Shown here piece after piece: positions 53,306 through 64,000 of a stretch of DNA of 64,000 bases. The stretch is taken from NCBI GenBank assembly GCA_933207985.1, contig OW240921.1:114702021-114766020 (forward strand), written 5' to 3'. The stretch's first letter is position 1. Every line of letters begins with the position of its first letter. Position numbers and translations under genes: made by a program. Origin of the DNA: Pelobates cultripes (Eukaryota; Chordata; Amphibia; Anura; Pelobatidae). Below the pieces are notes generated by a model, which saw nothing but the letters and a program-made list of their open reading frames with translations, did not search any database and was not told the DNA's origin.

Positions 53306-56300
53306 CTAAAAAATATTGAAAATACAATTAATTTATCAAATGCATAGCAATGACATAATTGCCAAGGAAAGTTTGTGTTTTATTTGTTGCAAACAAAAGC
53401 TGTGTCTATTTATTTTATCCATTATATTCCCATGGGTGGTTTTGGAATTAAAGAGACACTGTAGGTTCCATAACTGCTTCAAAATATTGGATTGGTTACA
53501 ATGGCTGGGGTATCCTTGTGCTGTCTTCAGCATTAAACCATTTTTTTAATGTTTTAATGCTTAACAAGAGTACCGAGCATCTATAACAGCCTACTGCAGT
53601 TATGAATCGTAATAGTTACAAGGAAGTCAGTAACCTCTGCCTTAGCTACACGTCCAGTGGGGCCGGATGGTTGGAAGCCATGGAATCTCATTTAGGGTTA
53701 AACTGCTCGGAAATGGTTTACCATTGAATGGAGGAACAGTGTGAAGGGACTCCGGACACCATAACCAAAGCAATGAGATAAAATGATTGTATTGCCGACC
53801 CTGTCCCTTTAAGAAGAATTTTATTTCTCAACAAAAATATAGATCACAGCATGTAAGTCCATTCACTAAATTCCAACATGTAGCAAGCTGAAATTGCAAT
53901 GACAAAATCTAGTCTAAAATAGCCATATTGTGTCTATAGATGAGTTTCAGAATGTTTCCAGTTCACCTATTTAATGTTTTTAATTTTATATTTAAAAAAA
54001 AAAAATGTTTAGCAATATGGCTATTCTGTACTATTATGGACAGACAAAGATATACACCTGGAAAAACATCTAATTCACTTAGAATTTTCGCTTTAGTAAA
54101 TAACCCTAATAACCAGACAAATGACAATTTCTGAGCAACAAACCTGTGTCATCTATTGTCCCATTTTTTCTGTCAGCCCCTCTCCTCAGGCTGCGCCGGG
54201 GCGGTGCGGTCCGCCCTCATGGACGCACCGCCCGGGCAAAGCTGCAGCCGCCTGAGGCTCTCTACTGAGCGCTCGGGCGGCTGCAGCATGGGGGGCCGGC
54301 GGGGCTGGTCATGGCACCCCCCACCCTGCTGGCACCCGGGAGGAACTGCCCCCCCACCCCCCCTTAGTATGCCACTGAGTATAATGACTATAGTAATAAC
54401 CTCCCCTGCTGCTAGAATCCCCAGTAGCTGCTACAACTGAGCTAAACTCAGCCATGCAAGACTGCACTAATAGGTTGTGAGCAGTCAACTGACAGGGTTT
54501 AGCACAGTGGAGCCAATTAGAAGCTCTTTGCAGGAGGTTCCAGCAGCAAAGAATTTAGCAGAAGTTGCTGGCAGTTCTGGCACCTCTCCTTAAAATACAC
54601 TTTACGTACAGCTTAATGTAGTGGTCTTTGTACTTAGATGATTTCCCTGCTCTGTGACAAATGTAAGCATTGCCATTTGTGAAAAACAGCAATATTTACA
54701 TTAAATACTTTGTGCCTCTAATGTTTGTCAAGCAGACAGCCTCAAGAAGCACGTCTTAGTAAAGACTGAAAAAATTGCAGTTTTTACAGTTGTTGCCATG
54801 GCAATGTACTCCCATAGAGAAGCACTGTACTATTCTTGTATGAAGAAAATCAGTTTAGTGCGGTTGTATAGAGAAAATTGTATTGTACACATGAAACTGA
54901 TCTCATCATTCCAAATATTAATGTCATTTACTGTCAAAGAATAACTATATATCTTATAATAAAATGTCACCTGTTTCCTTCAGATTCCATTACATATTTG
55001 CATAGGTAAGACCAATCAAACGCATCTTCATGGCCATTCAACCACTTCTGCACATCTTTAATGAAGACATCACTGAATTCTAAAATAGAGATCTCCTTGA
55101 AGAATCCAAAGATTGGGAAGAGCTGAACTACACTTGGACCAGCTGAAATGTCAATCAAGTGATCCCCACCAATGAGACCTGGCAAAAGGAACATAAAATA
55201 ATATTACAACAGGTATTTTTTTTGTATTTTGTATGTAAGTTCTTTAAAGTAACACTCCATGCACCATAGCAACTTTATCCCCATGAAGTTGTTATTGTGC
55301 TAGGAATTCACGGATATATTCTTACCTTAAAGGAACACTACAGTGTTAGAAACACATATGTGTATTCCTAACACTATAGTGTGCTAGTCACAGTTAAGGT
55401 GATCCCCCCTCCGCAAGGGTTAAAAATGAATTTACTGACCCTTTATACCACACCATGTTGCTCTGTCCATGGATGATCTCAGCCAATCCATTGCTTTCCC
55501 ACAGGAAAGCATTAAAAGGCTGGTGTGCATGAATGGCAAAATGCCACTCTACGCCAATCAGATGGTCTTTATAACACCAGCTGATTAAAATAGCTAGGTT
55601 TTACTCAGCTATTTCTACAGAAGTGACTCAAGTGGTTTTCCACTGCAGCGTTAAAACTAGAGGGACTACTTCATTGAGATAAAGTGGTCTAGATGCCTAT
55701 AGATTCCATTTAATTGGTTAAACAGTTTGCAATGGCTTTAACCTCTAAGTTGTGAATACAGTGCCAATTTGCTCTGCCCCCTGGCTTTATTGAGGAAGCC
55801 TTAAACTGAGTGCACATTTTACATGTGTAATCATTAGACTGTGTGAAAAAGGTATGTATTTTCAACCTTTGACTGAATCTAAGGTACCAATAGCAAACAC
55901 CAATATGGGGTGTCCTGACCATCACTTAGTACAGAAAAAGCAAAGGCTGGACTATTGATTGCCAGTGGATTAGGAAGGCCACTACAGGGGCAGAAATTTA
56001 TGCTTTGGATTTTTTTATTTTTGGGTGGGTTGGGTTATTTTGGAGAAAACTAGCGAAAGAGTTACTTTCCTGCCTATATTGATAAATAATGGGTTTTTTT
56101 TTAAATCTCTCACCTTGCTTCCCCCTCTTTTTTTCTCTTCGCCCCTTGCTTCTTATTTTTCTAAAAACTCTTTTTAATTAACCTTTAATTTTGGGCAAAA
56201 TGTTCTTTTTCCTATTTTCAATACCACCTGTTCCATGAATTGATTGATCATTTAAAATCCCAGATTTTCCCTGGATCTCCCTTGGATTCTCAGCTACTGC

Positions 56301-57787
56301 CCCACTAGTTAGTTCCTAACTCCTTACTAGCGCTATTTACTTGATGTGAAAATTACAGTTAACCCTCCCACCCCCTCATTTTTTTTCTTTGTTTAATAAA
56401 CATACTCTCTTGAATCGCAATCTTATTTTGATTGATTATTGTAATGATTTTCTTTACATATGATTTCTGTACTTACATGTTCTATATATGTCTATTTCTT
56501 TATCGTTAATAAAATCATTTTAATAACAATCTATTAAATATTAAACTGTAACAAATAGTTTATGAGCATTTAGAACAGATACCTCAAAACAGAGTAACTC
56601 TCAGTAGATCACCTTTAATGTTAAAACCACTTTTATTGAATAAAACATCTTAGACTTTATTATTTATATTAAAAAAAACAAAAGAAAAATCAATATAATA
56701 ATAAAAAAGTGTATTAAGTGTTCCAACAAACGTGATACATTGAAACAGCCTTATTGGTCCAAAAAACTGGTTAGTAGATAGTTTTTTGTATCAAGCTAGC
56801 TTTCGATGAAAGATTTTGCTTACAAGGTTGCAGTTAAGTATGGAAAACTTAAATATTATGTTTCAAAGATGGTAAATGCTTCTATGCTGCTAAAATTAAT
56901 TTACTTACTATGAGGATAGAGGGTGCTGTCAAATCAACTTAGATTTGTAAATAGGATATAGTAGGTAGATTAGGATCTGTATTACTTATTTAGGCAGCCT
57001 AAGATTTTAGAATCAGAGGAATTGGAATGGGTTCAAGACACATTAGAAAGGCTAGCTCCAATAGTGATCACTGTTAGTGTTCAGTCCTTTCACCTTTTCA
57101 TAAGATTTGATTTGTTAAGAAACAAATAGATGTCAGTCTGTTATATGGGCATTTTGTTCCCACATTCAGCGGCATAGCTGTGCAGCTGGGGCTCAATAAA
57201 AGTATATATTTAACAAATTATTTGAAAGTGATCTAAACAAACTGATCTCTAAGGAGCTCTGTCCTTCATTGAGGTATATGGTATAAAAGTTGAATATCTG
57301 ATTCAATCAGATGTCAGAAAGTGAAAAACCTATCTTAAATAGCAACCACCCCCATACTGCTTCGAGGCAGTCCCCTGTATCTGACTAATGTCCCCCTTAT
57401 TGGAGCATAGAGTGATTGAGGATTGGGAACCACAAGGCAAAGTGAAATTAAAAAGCAAATGCAAAGCATGTGCCTATAGTCTATAGCAGTGCTCCCCATC
57501 CCAGTCCTCATGGACCACCAACAGTCCAGGTTTTGTCAGCATCTCCATTGCAATAAAACAGGGAGATACATAAATCCTGGACTGTTGGTTGTCACTGAGG
57601 ACAGGGTAGGAGAGCACTGGTTTATAGTGAACATACCTTCCTTAGCTTCCTTTAAAAGTTCTTCGACTGGAAATTTTAAAATCTCATCCAACATCAAAGT
57701 ATCAGATGTTGCAGATAAATATCTTTCCACAACCTTTTCTGAATCGATATCATGCAGGTGATAGTGTTTATGGGTGGAGGAAGTCAT
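52876..57787 (-). CDS. Nicotinamide/indolethylamine N-methyltransferase-like gene, copy C (3 exons)
   Basis: Second intact gene of the array, 262 aa. Coding exons: 57787-57637 (151 nt), 55178-54971 (208 nt), 53305-52876 (430 nt); all splice junctions GT/AG and in phase with copy A. It should transfer a methyl group from S-adenosylmethionine to a small amine or pyridine; the substrate is unknown. SAM motif I is DISAGPS (DISVGPS in copy A). Exon 3 is about 95% the same as in copy A; exon 1 has the most changes (SEKVVERYL for SKRFAEIYL). Intron 1 (2,458 bp) is longer than in copy A and holds repeats including a short palindromic element. Reading frame and splice sites are clean, so it is probably functional. 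Confidence 0.92.
54150..54370. repeat. GC-rich insertion in intron 2 of copy C
   Basis: A block of very high GC content (GGCTGCAGC, GGGGCGGTGCGG-like words) with no counterpart in intron 2 of copy A. Origin unknown; probably the end of a mobile element. Confidence 0.45.
54971..55178 (-). CDS. Copy C exon 2
   Basis: 208 nt after TTTTGCCAG and before GTGACA. Contains DISAGPSVVQ and EDAFDWSYL. Confidence 0.92.
55325..55690. repeat. Interspersed repeat in intron 1 of copy C
   Basis: Starts with TTAAAGGAACACTACAGTGTTAG, an imperfect palindrome with the following TCCTAACACTATAGTG. The first part recurs near 63800-63870. Probably a MITE. Confidence 0.55.
57488..57618. mobile_element. Short palindromic MITE (hAT-like)
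   Basis: Ends CAGTGCTCCCCATCCCAGTC and, reversed, CAGTGCTCTCCTACCCTGTC; both lead into CCAACAGTCCAGG. About 130 bp with no coding content. The CAGTG ends suggest the hAT group. Confidence 0.6.
57637..57787 (-). CDS. Copy C exon 1
   Basis: 151 nt from MTSSTHKHYHL to a split glycine codon before GTATGT. Confidence 0.92.
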
Positions 57788-57837
57788 TCTTGGTCTCTGT
57801 ATGATCAAATTAGATGCACCAAAAGGTTTTGAAGCTC

Positions 57838-57849
57838 AGTTTATAAGTA
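57838..57849 (-). promoter_or_regulatory. TATA box of copy C
   Basis: ACTTATAAACTG on the minus strand, about 55 nt upstream of the ATG, matching the boxes of copy A and of the remnant at 51460. Confidence 0.6.
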
Positions 57850-58169
57850 CCAAAAAAGACCACGGATAAAAAATGCAAAAAAATGTTATGGTTTTTTTTC
57901 TCACTCTGAGGATTATTGCTGTTGTATTTACTCTAACTCGAGGCAATTTTTTTATTCTACCCTGTCTGGCTTTATCCAAAACAAAGCCAAAGACAGATGA
58001 TGAATGACATGTGATTGTATGTTTTTCCTTCTTCTGTTTTATATTCAAGAGTGCGGGTAACTAAGAAGGAAAAGATATGTTTATGAAGAGTTGTTGCAGA
58101 GCAGGGGACAAGTACATTTAAAGTTTTTACAAGGTTGGAGTGCAGAGCTGTGTGAAATTATATATGTGT

Positions 58170-58978
58170 ATATGCCAAGTGTTAGCAGTAGAGAGATTAT
58201 ATGAATTGGTCATACTATTTGTGAGTCCTTGGAGAAGGGATACAGAAATTACAAACGCAACGCAGAGTGACATTTTATACAGGAAGAAACAGAATAAAGA
58301 ATTATTGTAATTATTATTAAGGACACACATCGGGTTTCCAGTTATTTTTCAATTAATAATTTTTTTGAACTATTGAAACCATAAAGGTACATCAGCTACA
58401 TTAATACTATAATGAATGAAATGTTTCAGAGATTCAATATATTGATACCCCAGAGTGCTTTACACACGAGTGTACTTAAAGAATATTACACCTATGACAT
58501 CACAAGAAGTGTTACCGGACCCAAAATAATGAAGAGAAGCCAATGCATCACCTGCTCTCCTGAAAAAGCAATATAATCCAGGCACTCAAGGCACATAAAG
58601 CAGCAGATTTATTGGAATGTCAGAACGTAAAAAGAAACGTTTCGACCTCCAATGTCAAGCTTGATAAAGACATCCTGGAAGGTCGAGAAGTTGTTGTTCA
58701 TGTTATGACTTTCCAATAAATATGTTATTGTATGTATTTTGAGTGCCTAGATCATACTGCTTTCCCATTTTAAATACATGACAAAAATCATTTCATTCTT
58801 TCCTTTGCTATTAATTACTAATTGCTGTTTGAAGGGGTCTCCTGTAATTATTGCATTAACATATCCGTTAACATTCAGAGCTTTAAATGTTATTTAATTG
58901 TATTTTTTTTTCTTGCATTATATGTAATGCATTAATAGTGCATTTGTATTCAAAATAGTTGCTCATTTTACCCGATTG
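58170..58978. repeat. Duplicated 3' flank of copy D with an inserted inverted repeat
   Basis: Outer part matches 4630-4960 and 51890-52200. At 58545-58680 there is an extra piece whose reverse complement resembles the segment right after it (58680-58770), forming a fold-back. Its minus strand carries GAAAC at 58643-58639 after a mutated core, a decayed hammerhead-like motif. Confidence 0.6.
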
Positions 58979-59658
58979 TTAGATATTTTCCTTTTTGGCA
59001 TCCCTAATAAAACATAGATGATCATAAGCTACCACCTCATTGACTATTTTACTTTTCCGTACCTCACATCGCTCAATCGCAAGACCTGCATCTTCCATAG
59101 CTTCTTTTATAAACTTTTCACTGCACCCTAAAATATGGTACTTTTCCTCACCAACAGTGAAAAATGCACCATTATAGCCACCAAATAATAGCAGGCATCC
59201 TCCTAGTTTTAGCTATTTTTTTCATGTTAGAGTGGTAAGCTTCATGATCTTCACTAACCATATGTGTCACATAAAAACTCAACACACAATCAGCTTTTGG
59301 TAACACAACTGGGTCCGTTGGGTTCACTTTGCTGAAATCACATTTTAAGATGCGTTTGATCCTTCCACGTAGGTCTTTCTCCATTTAATTAACTCGATCA
59401 CTAAAAAAGATAGATGATACAATTATTGTAGCAAATATATGGCAATCACAGAATTGCCAAAGAAAATTTGTATTTTATTTGTTGCAAACAAAAGCTGTGT
59501 CTATTTATTTTATCATTTCTATGCACATGGGTGGTTTTGAAGTTAATGGCACACTGTAGGTTCCATAACTGCTTCAAATTATTGAATTGGTTATAATGGA
59601 TGGAGTATGATTGTGCTGTCCTTCTATTAAGCATTACATTTTTTTTATGTTTTAATGC

Positions 59659-59940
59659 TTAACCCCTTAACGCCATTACGGAGTTCTATGCCATCCCGCA
59701 GTCAATGGGCTTTAAAGCCGTTGCGGCGGCAACAAATGCAGTAATGGCCGGGATACTTACCTTCCTAATGATCCGCTTCTGGAGGACTGCCTGACAGTCC
59801 AGGCAGTCCTCCAACAGCAAATCAGGCCTTGGGGGCCATGTGATCGCTCTTAATGAGCGATCACATGGCCGCAATAGCTGCCCATAGAGCTGCCTGTAGG
59901 GGCACTAATGGTGGTAAATGCTAAAAAAAATTATGATTAC
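59659..59940. mobile_element. End of a TTAA-type palindrome-rich element
   Basis: Starts TTAACCCCTTAACGCC and contains hairpins (GGACTGCCTG/CAGGCAGTCC at about 59774-59808, and GTGATCGCTC/GAGCGATCAC at 59840-59865). Layout and wording resemble the 5' part of 48914-51043. It is cut by Penelope sequence at about 60000. Confidence 0.6.
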
Positions 59941-59999
59941 ATATGTAAAAATAATTATATGTCTATAGCTATATAATATATATCCACATATAGTAACTA

Positions 60000-60475
60000 T
60001 ATTGTGAATTATGCTAGATTTGTGAATGACATCTTCCTGATTTGGAAAGGTACCTCTGATGAATCGGAAGGAATGGTGGAACAGATTAATACATCACCTT
60101 TACCTGTTAAATTAACAGCCACGTGGAATCAGAACATGATATATTTTTTGGACGTCACTGTTTATAAAAAGCACAATACATTGGGATGCAGCTTATATCA
60201 GAAAGATACAGACAGAAATACACCACTTCAGGTGACAAGCTTTCATCCACCTTGATTCAGGGACTCTTTACCCATCCCCCAATATATGAGACCGATTAGA
60301 TATAATGGCTCATCGGACAGAAGAGACATACAACTACAAGAATTATGGGTTCAAGGAAACCCAGGTTTGGCCAGGTTTTACACAGAGTCATGGCCAAGGC
60401 TGTTGAAAGAATTTCATTTCAGGAATTTCATTGGTGAGATAGCTCAGTGGGCTAATGAAGTCTAGATGATTATTC
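60000..60475 (+). pseudogene. Penelope-like reverse transcriptase fragment
   Basis: RFVNDIFLIW (a mutated YxDD catalytic box), IYFLDVTVYKK, LYQKDTDRNTPLQ and SFHPP, then after a stop SSDRRDIQLQELW. These follow the order of Penelope polymerases. The family differs from the copies at 24 and 38-40 kb. Truncated on both sides. Confidence 0.75.
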
Positions 60476-61622
60476 TTGTTCTCGGGTAGGATAGAGTACA
60501 ACAAGTTGTAATTAATGGTAAATTTTCAGGCTGGACAAAAGTGTCCCTCAGGGTTCTGTTTTGGGACCGCTTCTTTAAACATATTTATAAATGATCTTGA
60601 AATGGGCATTGAAAGCCATGTTTCGGTGTTTGCAGATGACACAAAACTTTGTAAAGTAATTAAATGTGAGCAGGATATTGCTTTACTGCAGAGGGATTTG
60701 GATAGATTGGGGTATTGGGCACTAAAATGGCAGATTAAATTTAACGTAGAGAAATGCAAAGTTATTTCAACATAATGCACAAGCAACTTACACCTTAAAT
60801 GCTAGTGAATTAGGGATAACCACACACAAGAAGGATTTGGGAACTGTTATAGACAACAAATTAGACAGCAATATGCAATGTCAAACTGCAGTTGCTAAGG
60901 CCAGTAAGGTTTTGTCACGTATAAATTCTCGGGTTGAAAATATAATTTTGCCTCTTTATAAATCGCTGGTAAGACCACACCTTGAATATGCTGTGCAATT
61001 TTGGGCACCTGTTCTAATAAAGGATATCATGGCACTAGAAAAAAGTACAGAGACGAGCTACAAAATTGATAAAAGGAATGGAGCATTTTAGTTACGAAGA
61101 AAGGTTAAAAAATTTAAATCTCTTTAGTTTGGAAAAACGGAACCACAGAGGGGATATGATAACATTATACAAATATATTCGGGGCCAGTACAAACCATTA
61201 TCTGGAAATCTATTCATAAACAGGGCTATACATATGACACAAAGTCAAATAAATCTAATCTTTCATCTAAGGCAAAGAAAAGATTTTTTTACAGTAAGAG
61301 TAATAAGAATATGGAATTATCTGCCTTAAGAGGTGGTTTTATCAGAGTCCATACAGATGTTTAAACTGAAATTGGAAAAATACTTGCTAAAACATAACAT
61401 ACAGGGATATAATTTATAATTAGTGGGGTAATAGCTGCCTTATCCAAGGAGACATCTAACTGCTATTTTGGGGTCAAGAAGGAATATTTTCCCAGTTTGT
61501 TGCAAAATTGGAAGCGCTACAGACTAGGTTTTTTGCATTCTTTTGGATTAACAGCAAAAATATATGTGAGGAAGGCTGAACTTGATGGACGCAAGTCTCT
61601 TTTCAGCTATGTAACTATGTAG
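60476..61622 (+). mobile_element. CR1-type LINE, 3' part, decayed
   Basis: Pieces of the polymerase in three frames: RVQQVVINGKFSGW, SVFADDTKLCK (catalytic box, near 60640), LYKSLVRPHLEYAVQFW (near 60960), and NLFSLEKRNHRGDMI (near 61130). The 3' end GCAAGTCTCTTTTCAGC with ATGTAACTATGTA at 61620 is a CR1-type tail. It belongs to a different CR1 family from 14480-16735. Confidence 0.8.
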
Positions 61623-62540
61623 CAGGACTCCAGGATTACAAGAGAGAAAACTAATAAGATTTTCTTACCCCTATCATTCCAGGTAGTTTTGGAATATAGA
61701 AATCTATATATAAACATTGGGATATACTAAAAGCTGACATGAATTTTATGGCAAGACAGGAGGCTCCATATATGCTTTACCTTCTTTACTGAACCTTCTA
61801 GGAGCAAAGAAATAGTTCACATAACTTTTCAGAAACAATCAATCAAACAAAAGAACAGAAGAACAAAACTCTCAGGCAGACCCTCCCAATTACTCTTTCT
61901 TTGTGGCTGCCTCCAGGTGAACACTACCAAACTCAGAGAGTGTATCTGCTCTGGGCTGTTTATTGCTTTATTGTTTATGTATTACTATAAACTGCATGTT
62001 TGCCTTGATTTCTGTATTTATTTATTTAGTTTGTTTAGTTTATTCCATCCAGTTTTTAATGGGGCTCTTGGAACTCCATTGGTGTCTTTGACACATGAGG
62101 GCCTGGAACAACTAGGTCATGTCGGCTCCCCTCTGGACTTCATGGAATGCCAAAGATTGGCAGCTTCATTCCCAGTGTTTAGCGTGTTGGACTTCCTTTG
62201 GGGTTCATGTTATCTGGACCTGTTCATGTCCAGGGCAAACCGTTCATGGTGTTGTTCCTTGGCTGGCTCCTGTTTTTCTCTCGACGCGACCATGGATGCG
62301 TTAATCCAGGTGTGGCCACTCATTGCTGCCTTTCTCCATAATGCATAGGACTTTCCATCAGACCAAGCTTCTGAGGGTGTAGATACTCTTGATCGCATCA
62401 TTGTTGAGCAGTCAGCTGTGGTTTCCTATACATTTGGGGTTTGTCGTGCGAAGACCCGTTACTGCTTCCTGTCTCCGTGTTTCTCCTTTGAAATCTGTCT
62501 GGGATCCCGCACACTGGCACTCCTTGGACCTCTCCTACTA
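61623..62540. other. Non-coding, unrecognised repeat-like block
   Basis: Within intron 2 of copy D. The stretch 62030-62520 is open for 143 codons at its start and moderately GC-rich, but shows no known motif. Possibly part of an unrecognised mobile element. Confidence 0.35.
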
Positions 62541-63886
62541 CACCGGACATGGTGGTTATGCTACTTAGAGTGTTCCTTTAAAAAGACACTCTAAGCACCA
62601 AAACCACTACAGCTTAATGTAGTGGTCTTGGTACCTAGATGATTTTCCTGTAAATATTGCTGTTTCTCAACAAAATCAATGCTTCCAAATGTGAGCATTG
62701 CAATTTGTGAAAAACAGCATTATTGACATTCATCACAGTTTTTACAATTGCTGTTGTATGTTGCATTGAGCTAAGTCTTACCATAGAGAAGCATTGTAAT
62801 ATTTCTGTATGAAGAAAACCCTTTTGGTGCGATTGCGTAGAGAAAATATTATTGTACACATGAAGTTTATCTCATCATTCCGAAGATTTATGCTATTTAC
62901 TGTCAAACAATAACTATTATATTAAAATGTCACCTGTTTCCTTCAGATTCCATTATCTATTTGGACAGAAACGACCAATCAAATGCATCTTCATGGCCGA
63001 TCACTCAATTTTGCACATCTTTAATGCAGACAGTACTGAATTCTAAAATAGAGATCTCCTTAAAGAATTCAAAGATTGGGAAGAGCTGAATTACACTTGG
63101 ACCAGCTGAAATGTCAATCAAGTGGTCCCCACCAATGAGACCTGGCAAAAAGAACATAAATTAATATTACAACACATATATATGTTTATTTTGTATGTAC
63201 ATTCATTAAAGTAACACTCCAGGCACCATAACAACTTTATCCACATTAAGTTTTTTATGGTGCCAGGAGATCACCGGTATCATCTTACCATAACACTTTA
63301 AATATGGAGGCTGTTGTACAAGTTCTGAACCAAACAATTCCAAAAAGTTAGAATTTTAGCTATAGGTTTGTTCAACCATAATTTACCTCTTTCATATCAT
63401 GTGCACCCACACTTATTATATATCATTTTGTAAAGGGGCTTTCACATTTCATATCAAATATTTATACGTGGACCACAGTTTAATATGAACAAGTGTGAGA
63501 AATTAAGAAATATTATTTTCCAACTTCTGCATGGCATTTTAGCCATGCATGCCATACTACTGTTAGGCCTTACTGCAATAAAACACACATATGTGTATTT
63601 TGTGATGCGCCATGAGTACAATGATGTCTCCCATGTACAGGTTTCATGGTATTTTGGAGGTAACAGAGTCAAATAAATAGTTTGCCCATTTGGCAAAACG
63701 AACATAAAATAGTATTACAGATATCTTTTTAGTTTGTATGTAAGTTCTTTAAATTAACACTCCATGCACCATAGCAACTTTATCCCCATGAAGTTGTTAT
63801 CTTCATACGTTAAAGGAACACTTGTGTTAGAAACATAGACGTGTATTCCTATAGTGGGCTAGTCACAGTTTAAGTCACAGTTTAAG

Positions 63887-64000
63887 TCAGGCTTCCCCAA
63901 ACACCGGCCCTCCAGATTTTATGAATGAATAGATAGGCTGAGAATCATGGGAGTTTTAGTTCAGCAACATTTGAAGGGCTGGAGTTTAGGGAAGCCTGGT
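63887..64000. mobile_element. Palindromic MITE at the right edge
   Basis: Ends CAGGCTTCCCCAAACACCGG and, reversed, CAGGCTTCCCTAAACTCCAG; an hAT-type non-autonomous element of about 110 bp, inside the intron upstream of exon 2 of copy D. Confidence 0.6.

Larger units (their letters stand above)
58979..63141 (-). pseudogene. Methyltransferase copy D, pseudogene (exons 2 and 3; exon 1 outside)
   Basis: Exon 2 (63141-62934, 208 nt) has intact splice sites but two stops: TGA at 63007-63005 in place of the conserved tryptophan of the QKW motif, and TAG at 62959-62957 in place of the tyrosine before VMES. Exon 3 (59400-58979) has TAA at 59387-59385 in place of a glutamate codon and an 8-bp deletion near 59212 that removes part of SMLKLGG and shifts the frame. 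Motif I is DISAGPS as in copy C. Intron 2 is 3.5 kb and has been enlarged by a TTAA-type element end, a Penelope fragment and a CR1 fragment. Exon 1 would lie to the right of the window. Confidence 0.9.

Noticed and set aside
61917..62348. 143-codon plus-strand ORF in intron 2 of copy D
   Set aside because: No motif recognised; antisense to the host gene inside a repeat-filled intron.
1..64000. tRNA or rRNA genes
   Set aside because: No cloverleaf with A and B boxes and no rRNA-like stretch was recognised on either strand.

Overview
This window is eukaryotic genomic DNA, almost certainly from an amphibian (a frog or toad is my best guess, from the mix of elements; I cannot name a species). 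There are no operons, rRNA or tRNA genes. The only host genes I can support are a head-to-tail array of nicotinamide/indolethylamine N-methyltransferase-like genes (NNMT/INMT family), all on the minus strand. Everything else is transposable-element DNA, satellites and introns.

The array: copy A (exons 9753-9603, 9203-8996, 6870-6441) and copy C (57787-57637, 55178-54971, 53305-52876) are each intact three-exon genes. Their exon lengths are identical (151, 208 and 430 nt; 262 aa) and the splice sites are consensus. Copy B keeps an intact first exon (45406-45256), has no recognisable exon 2, and has a broken exon 3 (35501-35138). A fifth unit survives only as the first dozen codons of exon 1 at 51460. 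Copy D is a pseudogene (exon 2 63141-62934, exon 3 59400-58979); its exon 1 would lie beyond the right edge. Conserved TATA boxes sit upstream of the first exons. Flanks and introns are also duplicated between units, so the array arose by duplication of 5-6 kb units that later filled with mobile elements.

Mobile elements, left to right: L2 and L1 fragments (0.5-4.1 kb); a degenerate DIRS-like element (10.7-13.8 kb); an L1 endonuclease scrap and a long CR1 LINE (14.0-16.7 kb); a structurally complete Ty3/gypsy chromovirus on the minus strand (18031-23392); Penelope-like and L2 fragments (24-28 kb); a DIRS element on the minus strand (30.1-34.0 kb); an 8.6 kb palindromic Penelope-containing insertion with embedded satellites inside intron 1 of copy B (36.56-45.22 kb); a terminal-inverted-repeat element (45.76-46.5 kb); an L1 ORF1 scrap; a Tc1-like transposon with a fold-back end (47.85-48.8 kb); a TTAA-flanked palindrome-rich element (48.9-51.0 kb); and Penelope and CR1 fragments (60-61.6 kb).

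The most interesting signals are in the gypsy element. It has target duplications and LTRs that look identical, a 10-nt complementarity between the site next to the 5' LTR and the probable mRNA start (the Tf1/sushi self-priming arrangement), and a GGGAAAC -1 frameshift site. Second are several hammerhead-ribozyme-like cores, one of them inside the loop of a perfect 50-bp hairpin. I saw no evidence of a wholly new gene system.
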